Source of the DNA: Phycisphaerae bacterium
Lineage (GTDB): Bacteria; Planctomycetota; Phycisphaerae; UBA1845; Fen-1342
Assembly (NCBI GenBank): GCA_017999985.1
Contig: JAGNKU010000017.1
Location: 43,218-107,217, forward strand
Direction: 5' to 3'
Length of the DNA stretch: 64,000 nucleotides
This document shows, one piece after another, positions 9,796 to 17,733 of the stretch; position 1 is the stretch's first letter; the number at the start of each line of letters is the position of its first letter. Both the position numbers and the translations under genes were made by a program. A model generated the notes under the pieces. That model was not told the origin of the DNA and ran no database searches. It worked only from the letters and a program-made list of their open reading frames with translations.

Positions 9796-10647
9796 CCGGG
9801 GCGTGTACGGCTTGGTCGGCAGGATCACCGTGCCGTAGTGCGCAGCAAAGGCCTGCAGCTTCGGGTTGAGCTCGGGGTCGAACCAGTCGGCCTGGGTCAC
9901 CGCGGCCTTCAGGTTGTCGATGACCAGCGTCTTCGGCACGCCGCCGAAGTGCCAGAAGGCGTTCTCCAGCGCCCGGATGAGATTCTCCGTCGTCTGCCGC
10001 GCGACGGTGTCGGCGTAGCCCTTGCGCGAGTAGCTCAGGATGATCCGGAAGGCGTGAGGGTACTTCCGCTTGCCATCCGGCCGCACCAACGGCGCGCCCC
10101 GGCCGAAGTCCACCTGCGCCTCGTCGCCGGGCGCGACCTCGATCCGGCGGAACGGCAGCGGCTGACCCCGCTGGAGCCGCCGGCAGAAGCGCTTGACGCT
10201 GTCGTAGCGGCCGGTGAAGCCCTGCTCGCTCTGCAGGTCCTGCCAGATCCGCTGCGCCGAGAGCCCGCGCTCCAACGCCCCGCGGATCAGCTCCCGGAAC
10301 GGCTCACACTGGCTGACCGGACCGCTGGACCCGAGGGGCAGGTTGGGCTGGTTTTGACCGCCGGCGCCGCCTTCCGACCCGGCCGTCACGCCGCTCGGCG
10401 TATCCTCCCACCCGCCTGACCCGGCGGGCAGGTTTGGCGGGTTTTGACCGGCGCCAGGCGGGTCACGCGGCCCCTCCGACCCGGTGGGCGGGTTTGGCTG
10501 GTTTTGCGGGCCCGCCGCGGCGCGGACGTAGCGGGCGACCGTCTCCCGGTCTACGTCGAGCGCCCGCGCGATCCGCCGCTGCGACCAGCCCTGCGCCCGT
10601 AACGTCTGAATGGAGTGAATCTTGGCCATCTTGAGCCGATTCGCCAT
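9613..10647 (-). CDS. Chimeric transposase: IS21 IstA front fused to IS3 OrfB tail
   Basis: ATG 10647 (AGGAGG seven bases upstream) gives 344 residues. Residues 1-45 are an IstA helix-turn-helix (MAKIHSIQTLRAQGWSQRRI). Residues ~48-110 are low-complexity with three QNQPN/QNPPN repeats. Residues ~170-285 are an IS21 DDE core (DEAQVDFGRG, HFGGVPKTLVIDN, YGTVILPTKPYTPRH). From residue ~286 the sequence becomes IS3 OrfB (AYSESLNSRLRDELL...RPHSALGYQTP). The catalytic residues would be D180, D244 and E290, and E290 comes from the IS3 half at exactly the position IS21 places its Glu (HKGKVE). No istB follows. The normal IstA C terminus is missing, so activity is uncertain. Confidence 0.8.
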   Translation of the reverse strand: MANRLKMAKIHSIQTLRAQGWSQRRIARALDVDRETVARYVRAAAGPQNQPNPPTGSEGPRDPPGAGQNPPNLPAGSGGWEDTPSGVTAGSEGGAGGQNQPNLPLGSSGPVSQCEPFRELIRGALERGLSAQRIWQDLQSEQGFTGRYDSVKRFCRRLQRGQPLPFRRIEVAPGDEAQVDFGRGAPLVRPDGKRKYPHAFRIILSYSRKGYADTVARQTTENLIRALENAFWHFGGVPKTLVIDNLKAAVTQADWFDPELNPKLQAFAAHYGTVILPTKPYTPRHNAYSESLNSRLRDELLNRELFTSVLEAKVITEDYRQEYNQRRPHSALGYQTPAVFAGRC

Positions 10648-10763
10648 GCACAGCCTCCTGCCGCCAACCGCTGGCTGCACAGGCTGTCACCGCGAACCGC
10701 GTTCTCCTCAAGTGGCTGGTTTTCACCCGCCCCCGCCTGGCTGGTTTTGCCCGCCCGCTGACA
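9796..10763 (-). mobile_element. Left-end remnant of an IS21-family element
   Basis: Read leftward from 10763 the sequence starts TGTCAGCGGGCGGG, an IS21-like TGT terminus. It is followed by two GGCTGGTTTT-type subterminal repeats (about 10715-10757) and then the istA start. Copies of the same repeat recur inside the gene near 10335, 10435 and 10490. The element is truncated within istA at the IS3 fusion; the right end and istB are lost. Confidence 0.7.
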
Positions 10764-10807
10764 ATTTACAAGAGGTTACAACGCGCCGCGCAATCGCGCA
10801 CGGTGAC

Positions 10808-11833
10808 TTAGTCGATAATAGAGGCGACACTCGGAGCGCGAAAGAAGGAACGAACCATGGGCGGGTCGGCGTGGATCGCGGCGAGGTCCACCTCGACGCG
10901 AGCATGCAGGGACTCATTCTGCTGGAGCGGCGTTTTGGAGACGCCCTTTTGACGCAGATGGTTCCAAACGAATTCGTCCGGGTTGAGATCCGGCGCGTAG
11001 CCCGGGAGGAAATGCAGTTCCAGGCGGCCACCCAGCGACTGCACGAACTGGGCCACCACTTTTGCAATGTGCGCCGGATGCCGGTCCACCACCAGAAACA
11101 CCGGCCGCCGACGATGACGCAGAAAGTCCTTAAGGAACAGGACGAACTGCGGAGCGTTCAGGCGACCGGTATAGACATTGTACCAGAATGCGCCGAGCAG
11201 GTTCACGGCCGAGATAGCGTTCACCGCCTGGCGCTGGCCGCTGGTCGCAACCACCGGTGTATGGCCCCGCGCGCCCCACGTGCGCTGCAGCGGCGCATCG
11301 GAGCGGAGGCCGCCCTCGTCGAGAAAGAAGATATCGGCGCCGCAGCGGCGGGCGCGTTTTTCGAGGGCCGGGTATTCCGCGCGCTTCCATTTCTCGATCG
11401 CCACCGGGTCGCGTTCGTAGGCCTGCCGCAGCGGTTTCTGCGGGGTGATGTCCAACTCGGCCAGCAGGCGCCCCACCGACGTGACACTCAACTGCACCTT
11501 CATCCGCTGCGCGATCAGCGCCGCGACGATCTTGCGCGTCCATAGGCCGAAGTCAAAGCCGTACTGCCGCGGGTTCTGGCCACAGATCCAGCGCCGCACC
11601 TGTTGCTTTTGGCGGGCGGTCAGCTTGTCCGGCCGGCCGGTACCCCGGCGCGAAGCCAGTGCGGCTTCGCCGCCGCGTCGGGCGGCTCGCAGCCATTTGT
11701 AGATCACGGTGCGGCACAGCCCGTAGCTCTTCATGACTTCACCGGGGCGTTCGCCTTCCTGCACCCGGCGCACCGCCATCTTCCGAATCGCTTCACTCGC
11801 CTCATGCGTCAAGGTACGGCCGTCGATTCTCAT
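10808..11833 (-). CDS. IS630-family transposase, intact
   Basis: 341 residues from ATG 11833, the IS630 size. The N terminus is a winged-helix DNA-binding region (AVRRVQEGERPGEVMKSYGL, IYKWLRAARRGGEAAL). The DDE catalytic core shows FFLDEGG, LVVDRHPAH and PDLNPDEFVWNHLR, the Asp-Asp-Glu triad of IS630/Tc1-type enzymes. All motifs are present without frameshift. The stop codon TAA on the minus strand is made from the flanking target TA plus the next host base (10808-10810), just outside the element end. Likely functional or recently so. Confidence 0.92.
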   Translation of the reverse strand: MRIDGRTLTHEASEAIRKMAVRRVQEGERPGEVMKSYGLCRTVIYKWLRAARRGGEAALASRRGTGRPDKLTARQKQQVRRWICGQNPRQYGFDFGLWTRKIVAALIAQRMKVQLSVTSVGRLLAELDITPQKPLRQAYERDPVAIEKWKRAEYPALEKRARRCGADIFFLDEGGLRSDAPLQRTWGARGHTPVVATSGQRQAVNAISAVNLLGAFWYNVYTGRLNAPQFVLFLKDFLRHRRRPVFLVVDRHPAHIAKVVAQFVQSLGGRLELHFLPGYAPDLNPDEFVWNHLRQKGVSKTPLQQNESLHARVEVDLAAIHADPPMVRSFFRAPSVASIID

Positions 11834-11882
11834 GGCCGCCACTATACCAGAAAGCAGAGCAGATGTCAACCAAATTATGGAC
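10811..11882 (-). mobile_element. IS630-type insertion sequence with TA duplication
   Basis: Left end GTCGATAATAGAGGCGACAC (10811 onward) and the reverse complement of the right end GTCCATAATTTGGTTGACAT (ending at 11882) are imperfect inverted repeats sharing GTCxATAAT. TA lies directly outside both (10809-10810 and 11883-11884), as expected for the TA target duplication of IS630/Tc1 elements. About 1072 bp, one transposase gene. Forty-five bases separate it from the IS21 end. Confidence 0.85.
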
Positions 11883-11884
11883 TA

Positions 11885-12034
11885 GTTAGTAAGCACAAGA
11901 CGCCTAGTGGCACAAAGTTGCGATTTCTGGGGAGAAGGGGCTGGTGACCCGGGGGTTCGTCCGGACGCTTGCGATAGAGGGTTGAACCCAGCCGGCAACT
12001 CACTCCTCGACAGACCTGGCTTCGTAGAAGGATG
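11885..12034. other. Short gap after the large minus-strand operon
   Basis: 150 bp between the histidine kinase stop and IS630. It has a small perfect inverted repeat GGGTTGAACCC near 11979 but no T-run, so I do not call a terminator. Confidence 0.3.
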
Positions 12035-13633
12035 TCAGCAGTCCGTGCCGGGCGCCGAATCGGCGGCGGAATTGGGATGATCGTCGCTGCCAGAATCTGC
12101 GGGGGTCTCGAGCACCACTTTCGTGGCACGCGTGTCGCGAACAACGGGATGGGCCGTGACATCACCGCTGGCTGGCAGCGTCACGGTGAAGCTCGATCCA
12201 GCGCCGACGCGCGATACCACACCGATCCGGCCACCGGCCTGCTCGACGACCTCGCGCACGATCGACAGCCCCAGTCCCGTGCCGGGAATCCCAGCCGTGA
12301 TCACATTGGCACCCCGCCGGAACGCGTCAAAGATCGGTTCGTGCCCCGCCTCGCCGTCCGGGGGCTCCAACAGGCTGGGGTCGATTCCGACACCCGTGTC
12401 GCTCACATGAATCCCGACCGACTCGATCTGGCCGTTCTCCTCCTTGGCCGTCACCATCACGCGCACGCGGCCGGGACCTGGCGTGTACTTGATGGCATTC
12501 TCGATCAGGTTGCCGAGGCAGTCGCGGAGGTCGTGCGCATCCACGCTGACGTAGAGATCGCCTTGCGGAGGCATCCACTCAACCAGTTCGATCTGCTTGC
12601 CGTCCGCCAGCGGACGAAAACGCCGGCATAGTTCGGCCACGACCGCGCGCACGTCGGTCTGACTCTGCCGATGGCGCGCCGGGTCAGCTTCCTGCACCCG
12701 CGCCAGCGTGAGGAGCTCCGTGACCTGTGCGATCCCATCCTGGCAGCGGCGAATGACTTTGTCACACGTACCCGGCACGGCCTCGGGTGGGACGACGTTT
12801 GATCGGATCAGGTCGGTGAGGGTCTGGATGACTGCCAGCGGGCTCTTGAGCTGGTGCGCTGCGGTCTGCATGAAGCGCGAGCGCCGTCGTTGCAGATCTT
12901 GGATCGCCAACTGGGCTTTTTGCAGGGCCGCGTTTGTTCGGTGCAGGTCACCCTCCTGAGACTGAAAGTGCTTCCCGATCCACGAATTGAAGTACAGCGC
13001 GCCGACAATTCCAGACGCCACCGCGGCCAATGCCGTCAGCACGTATCCCGGACGCGCGTAGATCCCGAGGGGACACCACGGCAGAAAGTCAAAGTGCGGG
13101 CTAAGCCAGTGCTGCCATTCGCCGATCGCAAGCACCGAGTAAAGCGCCAACGCCCATACGGCCTGGGCTACAGCCTGCCAGCGTACGAGTACGAGCGACA
13201 CAATCGCCACGTGGAACAGGTAGAACACAGCGAACGGGTTTTCCACGCCGCCGGTGTAGCGCAGGATGCCCGTCAGCAAGAGCAGGTCGACGACAACTTG
13301 TGCATTGGCAAAGCCCACCAGGTAGGGCACGCGGGCATCGGGCGGCGCCACGCGCCGCGGCGGGCCAAAGAGCCACCTGGAGATGAAGGTCCAGATGAGG
13401 TTCACCGCTCCCAGGGCGACCAGAACTCCGAGCAGCGCCGCCGGCCGCCGGACGTCGCTCCACACCACGTGCTCGAGCGCGAGCAGCGCCGTGGTGGCGA
13501 TCACGAAGCCCCAGCGCAGGCGAATAAACCAGCGCAGCCGGAACATGACCACGAGCAGCGCGGCTCTGGGGTCGAAGTCGTCCGCACTACACGCGTGGGG
13601 CGCGCCGGTTGCATTTGTGGGCTGGACTGACAT
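12035..13633 (-). CDS. Membrane sensor histidine kinase
   Basis: ATG 13633 gives 532 residues; an in-frame TTG at 13654 is an alternative. Residues ~30-225 hold about six hydrophobic helices with no large extracytoplasmic loop, so the sensor is probably membrane-embedded. A coiled linker follows, then the HisKA H-box AAHQLKSPLAVIQ with phospho-acceptor H260, and a HATPase_c domain with N box (LIENAIKYTPG), G1 (DTGVGIDPS) and G2 (GTGLGLSIVREVVEQAGG). It is last in the hydrogenase/Hdr/ETF operon, next to a stand-alone receiver, so it likely reports redox, H2 or quinone state. That signal is inference. Confidence 0.88.
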   Translation of the reverse strand: MSVQPTNATGAPHACSADDFDPRAALLVVMFRLRWFIRLRWGFVIATTALLALEHVVWSDVRRPAALLGVLVALGAVNLIWTFISRWLFGPPRRVAPPDARVPYLVGFANAQVVVDLLLLTGILRYTGGVENPFAVFYLFHVAIVSLVLVRWQAVAQAVWALALYSVLAIGEWQHWLSPHFDFLPWCPLGIYARPGYVLTALAAVASGIVGALYFNSWIGKHFQSQEGDLHRTNAALQKAQLAIQDLQRRRSRFMQTAAHQLKSPLAVIQTLTDLIRSNVVPPEAVPGTCDKVIRRCQDGIAQVTELLTLARVQEADPARHRQSQTDVRAVVAELCRRFRPLADGKQIELVEWMPPQGDLYVSVDAHDLRDCLGNLIENAIKYTPGPGRVRVMVTAKEENGQIESVGIHVSDTGVGIDPSLLEPPDGEAGHEPIFDAFRRGANVITAGIPGTGLGLSIVREVVEQAGGRIGVVSRVGAGSSFTVTLPASGDVTAHPVVRDTRATKVVLETPADSGSDDHPNSAADSAPGTDC

Positions 13634-13711
13634 TGCCTTGCCGGGCAGCCTCAACCACCATCCGATGCGCTCCCCGCGCCCGCGATCGTGCCATGGACCA
13701 CAGGAGGCCGG

Positions 13712-14146
13712 TCAGCAGGACGCAGCCTGCGAGTCAGGCCGCCCGCTGTGTTGCTCGACAATCCAACTCACGGCCTCGCGTAGCGTCTTCGCATCGAAGG
13801 GTTTTTCCAGGAACATGTCAGCCGACATCGCGTCGGGACATACTTCGCGGCCATACTCCATGCCGATCGACTGGCCGATCGCAGACATCAGAATGAGCGG
13901 AATGCTCTTCAGTTTGCTGTCCCGCCGCAGCTCACAGGCCACCTGCAGACCCTCGGAGGGGTGCGTGAGCATGATATCCAACAACACAATGTCCGGGGGG
14001 TCGCGCCGAATAGCCTCCAGCCCAGCCTGTCCCGTCTGATAACAGGCCACCGTGCAGCCGAGCGGTTCGAGAATCATCTGGACGGCCAAGTGTATATCCG
14101 GGTCGTCGTCGATGAGCAGAATCCGCGCTGGCTTCTGGGCGTTCAT
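13712..14146 (-). CDS. Stand-alone response-regulator receiver
   Basis: 144 residues, a single REC domain. The acidic pocket LLIDDDPD (13-15), phospho-acceptor D57 in DIVLLDIML, a SAI hydroxyl position and the conserved Lys in FLEKPFD are all visible. No output domain follows, so it acts through protein contacts or phosphorelay. It sits between the cNMP-binding protein and the histidine kinase, which is its probable partner. Confidence 0.9.
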   Translation of the reverse strand: MNAQKPARILLIDDDPDIHLAVQMILEPLGCTVACYQTGQAGLEAIRRDPPDIVLLDIMLTHPSEGLQVACELRRDSKLKSIPLILMSAIGQSIGMEYGREVCPDAMSADMFLEKPFDAKTLREAVSWIVEQHSGRPDSQAASC

Positions 14147-14169
14147 GCCCGCCTGCCCTCTGGTGCGCC

Positions 14170-14616
14170 CTACGCGCCGGCCGCCAACTGCACGAGTGCC
14201 CCTTGCAGACGCCGACTGAGCGTGCCGGCCAGTTCTTTCAGCAGATGATATCCCAGCGTGTGGTCGTGTTCACACAACTTGCGAATCCCAGCCGCGTCAA
14301 TCCGCACGGCGCGCCCGGCAACACGTGGCACGGCGGTCGCCGTGCACCGGTGCGGCTCGACCAGCGAGGACCAGCCAATCAGGTCGCCCGCGACGACCGT
14401 GTCCACGACGCGGCCCTCGTCCACGTGGTGTTGGTACACGATGTCTATCTCGCCTTCACGGAGAATATACAGGGCCTGGGCGGACTCACCTTCCCGGAAC
14501 AGCGGTTGGCCCACCGGGAACGCGCGCTCCTCCGTGATCGCTGCCACGGCCTTCAGGCTTTCGGGGCTGACGCCAGCGAAGTAGGGCAACGAGCGCAGGA
14601 CCTCGATTGAGACCAT
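14170..14616 (-). CDS. Cyclic-nucleotide-binding (CNBD) protein without DNA-binding domain
   Basis: 148 residues starting at ATG 14616 behind GGAGG. The chain is a CRP-type cNMP-binding beta-roll (YFAGVSPESLKAVAAITEERAFPVGQPLFREGESAQALYIL..GEIDIV) ending with the first helices of a CRP domain and no helix-turn-helix. The phosphate-binding cassette is degenerate (DLIGWSSLVEPHRCTATA rather than GE.a.....R.AT), so ligand binding is doubtful; a redox or protein-interaction role is possible. It lies 23 bp before the receiver gene and 4 bp after the hydrogenase protease gene. Confidence 0.8.
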   Translation of the reverse strand: MVSIEVLRSLPYFAGVSPESLKAVAAITEERAFPVGQPLFREGESAQALYILREGEIDIVYQHHVDEGRVVDTVVAGDLIGWSSLVEPHRCTATAVPRVAGRAVRIDAAGIRKLCEHDHTLGYHLLKELAGTLSRRLQGALVQLAAGA

Positions 14617-14620
14617 GATG

Positions 14621-15154
14621 CTACCTCCACTCGGTCAGCAAGGATTGCACCAGCTCCGCAGCGCGGGGGACACTTGCGGCCACCGCGGGCGTACACCGTT
14701 CGCTGAACGCTTCTACCTCAGCAGCTTCGATCGCAACGATCCGCATATCGCCGGGTAGCGGCAACTTGAAGCCGGCGTGTCGCCCGAACTCCAGGGCGGT
14801 CCACAGGTCCACGTCATGCGCGGAATTGCCGTGCCGGGTTGGCGGTGCTTGTGCGGCCAGGATGCGGATGCTACCGGGGACGGCGCCGCTGCGTTGCGCG
14901 TCGACAATGATGGCGCGGTCGTAGCCGACCAGGCGTTCCATCAGCCGCAAGCCGCCCCAGTAATCCTCGGCCAACTCCAGACCCGGCCGGTCAGTCAGCG
15001 CGGGCCTCAATCGCTCGACGACGCGGAGTCCGACGCTGTCATCGGTCAACAGGGGATTGCCCAGCCCCAACACAATGGTCCGCGGCGTTTCCGCGGTAGC
15101 GACGTCCGCCGTGGACTGAACTGCACAACTTGGGGTCGGCGCTGCCGTCGACAT
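14621..15154 (-). CDS. [NiFe]-hydrogenase maturation endopeptidase
   Basis: I start at ATG 15154 (MSTAAPTPSC), 17 bp after mvhA, giving 177 residues. IVLGLGNPLLTDDSVGLRVVERL is the N-terminal HycI/HybD signature with an acidic nickel-sensing residue; DRAIIVDAQRSGAVPGSIRIL is the second strand/loop motif. These proteases trim the large-subunit C terminus after Ni insertion. MvhA here has a 32-residue tail beyond DPCxxCxxH, so there is a substrate next door. No hypA-F genes are in the window. Confidence 0.88.
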   Translation of the reverse strand: MSTAAPTPSCAVQSTADVATAETPRTIVLGLGNPLLTDDSVGLRVVERLRPALTDRPGLELAEDYWGGLRLMERLVGYDRAIIVDAQRSGAVPGSIRILAAQAPPTRHGNSAHDVDLWTALEFGRHAGFKLPLPGDMRIVAIEAAEVEAFSERCTPAVAASVPRAAELVQSLLTEWR

Positions 15155-15171
15155 TGGAGCTTCCGCAAGTA

Positions 15172-16659
15172 TTACTCGCCGGCACGCCGAGCGGTGCGAC
15201 GGATCGTCTGGAGTACCTGCCCATCGGGCGCCCGTACGATGACCGTGAGCGGCATCTGGCCGGGCAGGTAGTGGGTTGCACAGCCAAAGCACGGATCATA
15301 CGCCCGAAACGCCATCTCGATCTTGTTGAGCACACCCTCGGTGACTGTCGTGCCCTTGCGGATCAGCGTCTTGGCCGCCTGCTTGATCGAGAGGTTGATC
15401 GGGGCGTAATTATTTGTCGTGCCGACAATGAGATTCACGTGGGTCAGTACGCCGCGCTCGTCGGTCGAGTAGTGGTGAGTCAAGGTCCCACGCGGGGCCT
15501 CGACACACCCGACGCCCTCGTCAGGCGTCGCCGTCGGCAGTACCCGGTATTCCTTGCCGGTGATCTCCGGGTCGATCGCCAGTTCGACCCAGCGCTCCGC
15601 GGCATAGAGCAGCTCGATCAGCCGCGCCCAGTGGGTTGCCAGCGTGTGGTTTACCGGCTTGCCGCCGAGCGTCTCGTACATCCGCTCGTATTCCTTCTGG
15701 GCCAGCGGGGTGGCCATGCCGTCGGCGGCGTTCAGGCGGGAAAGCGGGGTTGCTTTGTACAGGCCGGAGTCCTCGCCATCGACAAAGCCCTTCCAGCCCA
15801 CTTTCTTGAGGAACGGGAATTTCAGGTAGGACCACGGCTCGACGTGCTCGGCGACGTAATCGCGGTAGTCACGCGCCGCGTACTTGGCGTGTTCCTTGCC
15901 GTCGGGACCGACGACGCGGATCAGGCCGTCGTAGAAATTCACGTGGTTGTTCGCATCGACCGTGCCCATGTTGTACGTACGGTGCGTGTACGCGTCGCTG
16001 GTGATGAGCCGCACGTACTCCTTGTTGCCCAGCACGATGTCGTTGAAGAGCTGGAGCGAAAACCGGGCGAACTCGATGGCGTCGCGTCCCAGCGCCTCGA
16101 TCTCCTTGCGTTGCTCCTCGTTGATGCCGCGACTGACGCCGCCCGGAAGGCCCCAGTTCGGGTGCACCTTCCGGCCGCCAATCAGCTCGATGAGATGGTG
16201 CCCATCGCGGCGCATCTTGAGGACTTTGCCGGCGATCTCCATCCCGACTTTCTGGATGACGCCGAGGATGTTGCGCTGCTCCGGCGGGGCGTCAGGCCCC
16301 ATCACAAAGTCCGGGCCGCCGAGCGCGTAGAAATGCGTGGTGTGGTCCGTCGCGAAGAAGATGCAGTAGAACATCTCCCGCAGCTTCTTCGCCGTCGGTG
16401 GCGGATCGACGTGGAAGAGCGCGTCAAGCGTTTTGGTTCCGGCGATGTGATGTGCTTCCGGGCACACGCCGCAGATGCGGGAGGTGAGGTTGGGCATGTC
16501 CTCGGCCAGCCGGCCGACACAGAAACGCTCGAAGCCGCGTAGCTCGGGGATCTGGAGGTACGTCTCGGCCACGTCGCCCTTGGGGGTCAGGAAGATGTCG
16601 ATCTTGCCGTGGCCCTCGAGCCGCGTGATCGGGTCAATGCTGATGCGCTGCGTTGTCAT
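15172..16659 (-). CDS. mvhA: [NiFe]-hydrogenase large subunit, group 3 (MvhA-like)
   Basis: 495 residues. The N-terminal nickel ligands are in RICGVCP (C63, C66) and the C-terminal ones in DPCFGCATH (C457, C460, H463), so the full Ni site is present. The remaining 32 residues are the tail removed by the maturation protease encoded next. ITRLEGHGKIDIFLTPKGDVAE and the absence of a Tat partner point to a cytoplasmic group 3 (F420-non-reducing, methyl-viologen) hydrogenase. With MvhG and MvhD it should oxidise H2 and pass electrons to HdrA for flavin-based bifurcation, or run in reverse. A pair of hairpins separates it from mvhG. Confidence 0.93.
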   Translation of the reverse strand: MTTQRISIDPITRLEGHGKIDIFLTPKGDVAETYLQIPELRGFERFCVGRLAEDMPNLTSRICGVCPEAHHIAGTKTLDALFHVDPPPTAKKLREMFYCIFFATDHTTHFYALGGPDFVMGPDAPPEQRNILGVIQKVGMEIAGKVLKMRRDGHHLIELIGGRKVHPNWGLPGGVSRGINEEQRKEIEALGRDAIEFARFSLQLFNDIVLGNKEYVRLITSDAYTHRTYNMGTVDANNHVNFYDGLIRVVGPDGKEHAKYAARDYRDYVAEHVEPWSYLKFPFLKKVGWKGFVDGEDSGLYKATPLSRLNAADGMATPLAQKEYERMYETLGGKPVNHTLATHWARLIELLYAAERWVELAIDPEITGKEYRVLPTATPDEGVGCVEAPRGTLTHHYSTDERGVLTHVNLIVGTTNNYAPINLSIKQAAKTLIRKGTTVTEGVLNKIEMAFRAYDPCFGCATHYLPGQMPLTVIVRAPDGQVLQTIRRTARRAGE

Positions 16660-16673
16660 CGGCGACTGCTCCT

Positions 16674-16731
16674 CGTAAGGTGGGCGCTGCCCACCATTGG
16701 GGTCGCGCGGTGGGCGATGCCCACCCTACGC
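16674..16731. repeat. Paired GGTGGGC-palindrome repeat between mvhG and mvhA
   Basis: Two perfect hairpins, GGTGGGC-GCT-GCCCACC (16679-16695) and GGTGGGC-GAT-GCCCACC (16709-16725), are framed by CGTAAGG... and ...CCCTACG so the whole block is itself an inverted repeat. The second overlaps the end of mvhG. It resembles REP/BIME-type dispersed repeats and could set mRNA stability between the two hydrogenase subunits. Confidence 0.75.
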
Positions 16732-17733
16732 GACGGGTTTGGGCAACGGCAGTTCATGACGTTCGGCGTCGGGCACGAGGGCCGCCCGCCGCAGGAGACT
16801 ATGAGCCAGGCTGAACCGGTAAAACGTGCCCACGGGGTCCGGGATCCCCTCGGTGATAATGCGCTCGATCTCGTCGGGGTCCTGCGCGTCGATCACGGAC
16901 GCCAGGGCCGTCATCAGCCGCCCGCCGAAGTCCTCCACGCCGGCATTGGGACCGTAACAGCCGATGCAGGGTGAATTCACCTGCGGGCAACGTGCGCCAC
17001 AGCCGGCACGGGTGGCGGGACCGCAGCACAGGATTCCTTGTTCAAGCAGGCACGTCTCGGCGTCGGGAATAACCTGCCAGGTTCGCTTGAAAGCCTTGAT
17101 CTTCTTCTCGCTGCGCTTGCGCGGGCATTCGTCGCAGCAGGTCGTTGTCGCCCCGATTACTGCGCCGGCGGCCGGCAACTTGCCCTCCAGGATGGCCACC
17201 ACGGCGTCCCAGATCCGGTCGGCTTCCGGCGGGCAACCGGGCAGGAAATAGTCGACCGGCACAGTCTGCGCGAGAGTGTGGACCGTGTCGTAGAAGACGG
17301 GCAGCGAGAGGTGGTGCCCGTTGGACTGCACCTCCGGCAGTGGTATCACGCGCCCGGGGTTGTCCGTTGACGCGCTCTCGCAATAGACGGTCTCGAAGAT
17401 CTCCTGGCGGTTGGTCAGGTTCGCCAGGCCGGGGATGCAGCCCTCCGTGGCGCATGAGCCGAACGCCACCAGGACCTTCGACTTCTGCCGCAGCAGCTTG
17501 GCCATGTACTCCTGTTCGCTGGTGCGGACGCTGCCATTGAACAGGCAGACATCGACGTATTGGTCCGGCCAGTTTTCGACATCCCGCACCTTCGTGTCCA
17601 TGATGCAGGGGCACAAGACGATGTCGAATGCTGCCGCGACGTCGAGGATCTTCTCGTTCAGCGCGAGGATCGAGATCTCGCACCCGCCACACGAGGCGGC
17701 CCAGTAGATTGCCAGTTTGCCCCTGTCGCTCAT
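16726..17733 (-). CDS. mvhG: [NiFe]-hydrogenase small subunit, group 3 (MvhG-like)
   Basis: 335 residues without a Tat signal, so cytoplasmic. IYWAASCGGCEISILALNE carries the proximal-cluster Cys pair; further ligands appear in GSCATEGCIPG and LPGCPPEAD. Additional Cys-rich segments (TTTCCDECPRKRSEKK, CCGPATRAGCGARCP, SPCIGCYGP) provide the other Fe-S clusters. It overlaps mvhD by four bases (ATGA), implying translational coupling. It would relay electrons from the Ni-Fe site in MvhA to MvhD. Confidence 0.93.
   Translation of the reverse strand: MSDRGKLAIYWAASCGGCEISILALNEKILDVAAAFDIVLCPCIMDTKVRDVENWPDQYVDVCLFNGSVRTSEQEYMAKLLRQKSKVLVAFGSCATEGCIPGLANLTNRQEIFETVYCESASTDNPGRVIPLPEVQSNGHHLSLPVFYDTVHTLAQTVPVDYFLPGCPPEADRIWDAVVAILEGKLPAAGAVIGATTTCCDECPRKRSEKKIKAFKRTWQVIPDAETCLLEQGILCCGPATRAGCGARCPQVNSPCIGCYGPNAGVEDFGGRLMTALASVIDAQDPDEIERIITEGIPDPVGTFYRFSLAHSLLRRAALVPDAERHELPLPKPVA

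Noticed and set aside
11885..12034. tRNA-like GGTTCG near 11962
   Set aside because: No acceptor, D or anticodon stem can be drawn around it.
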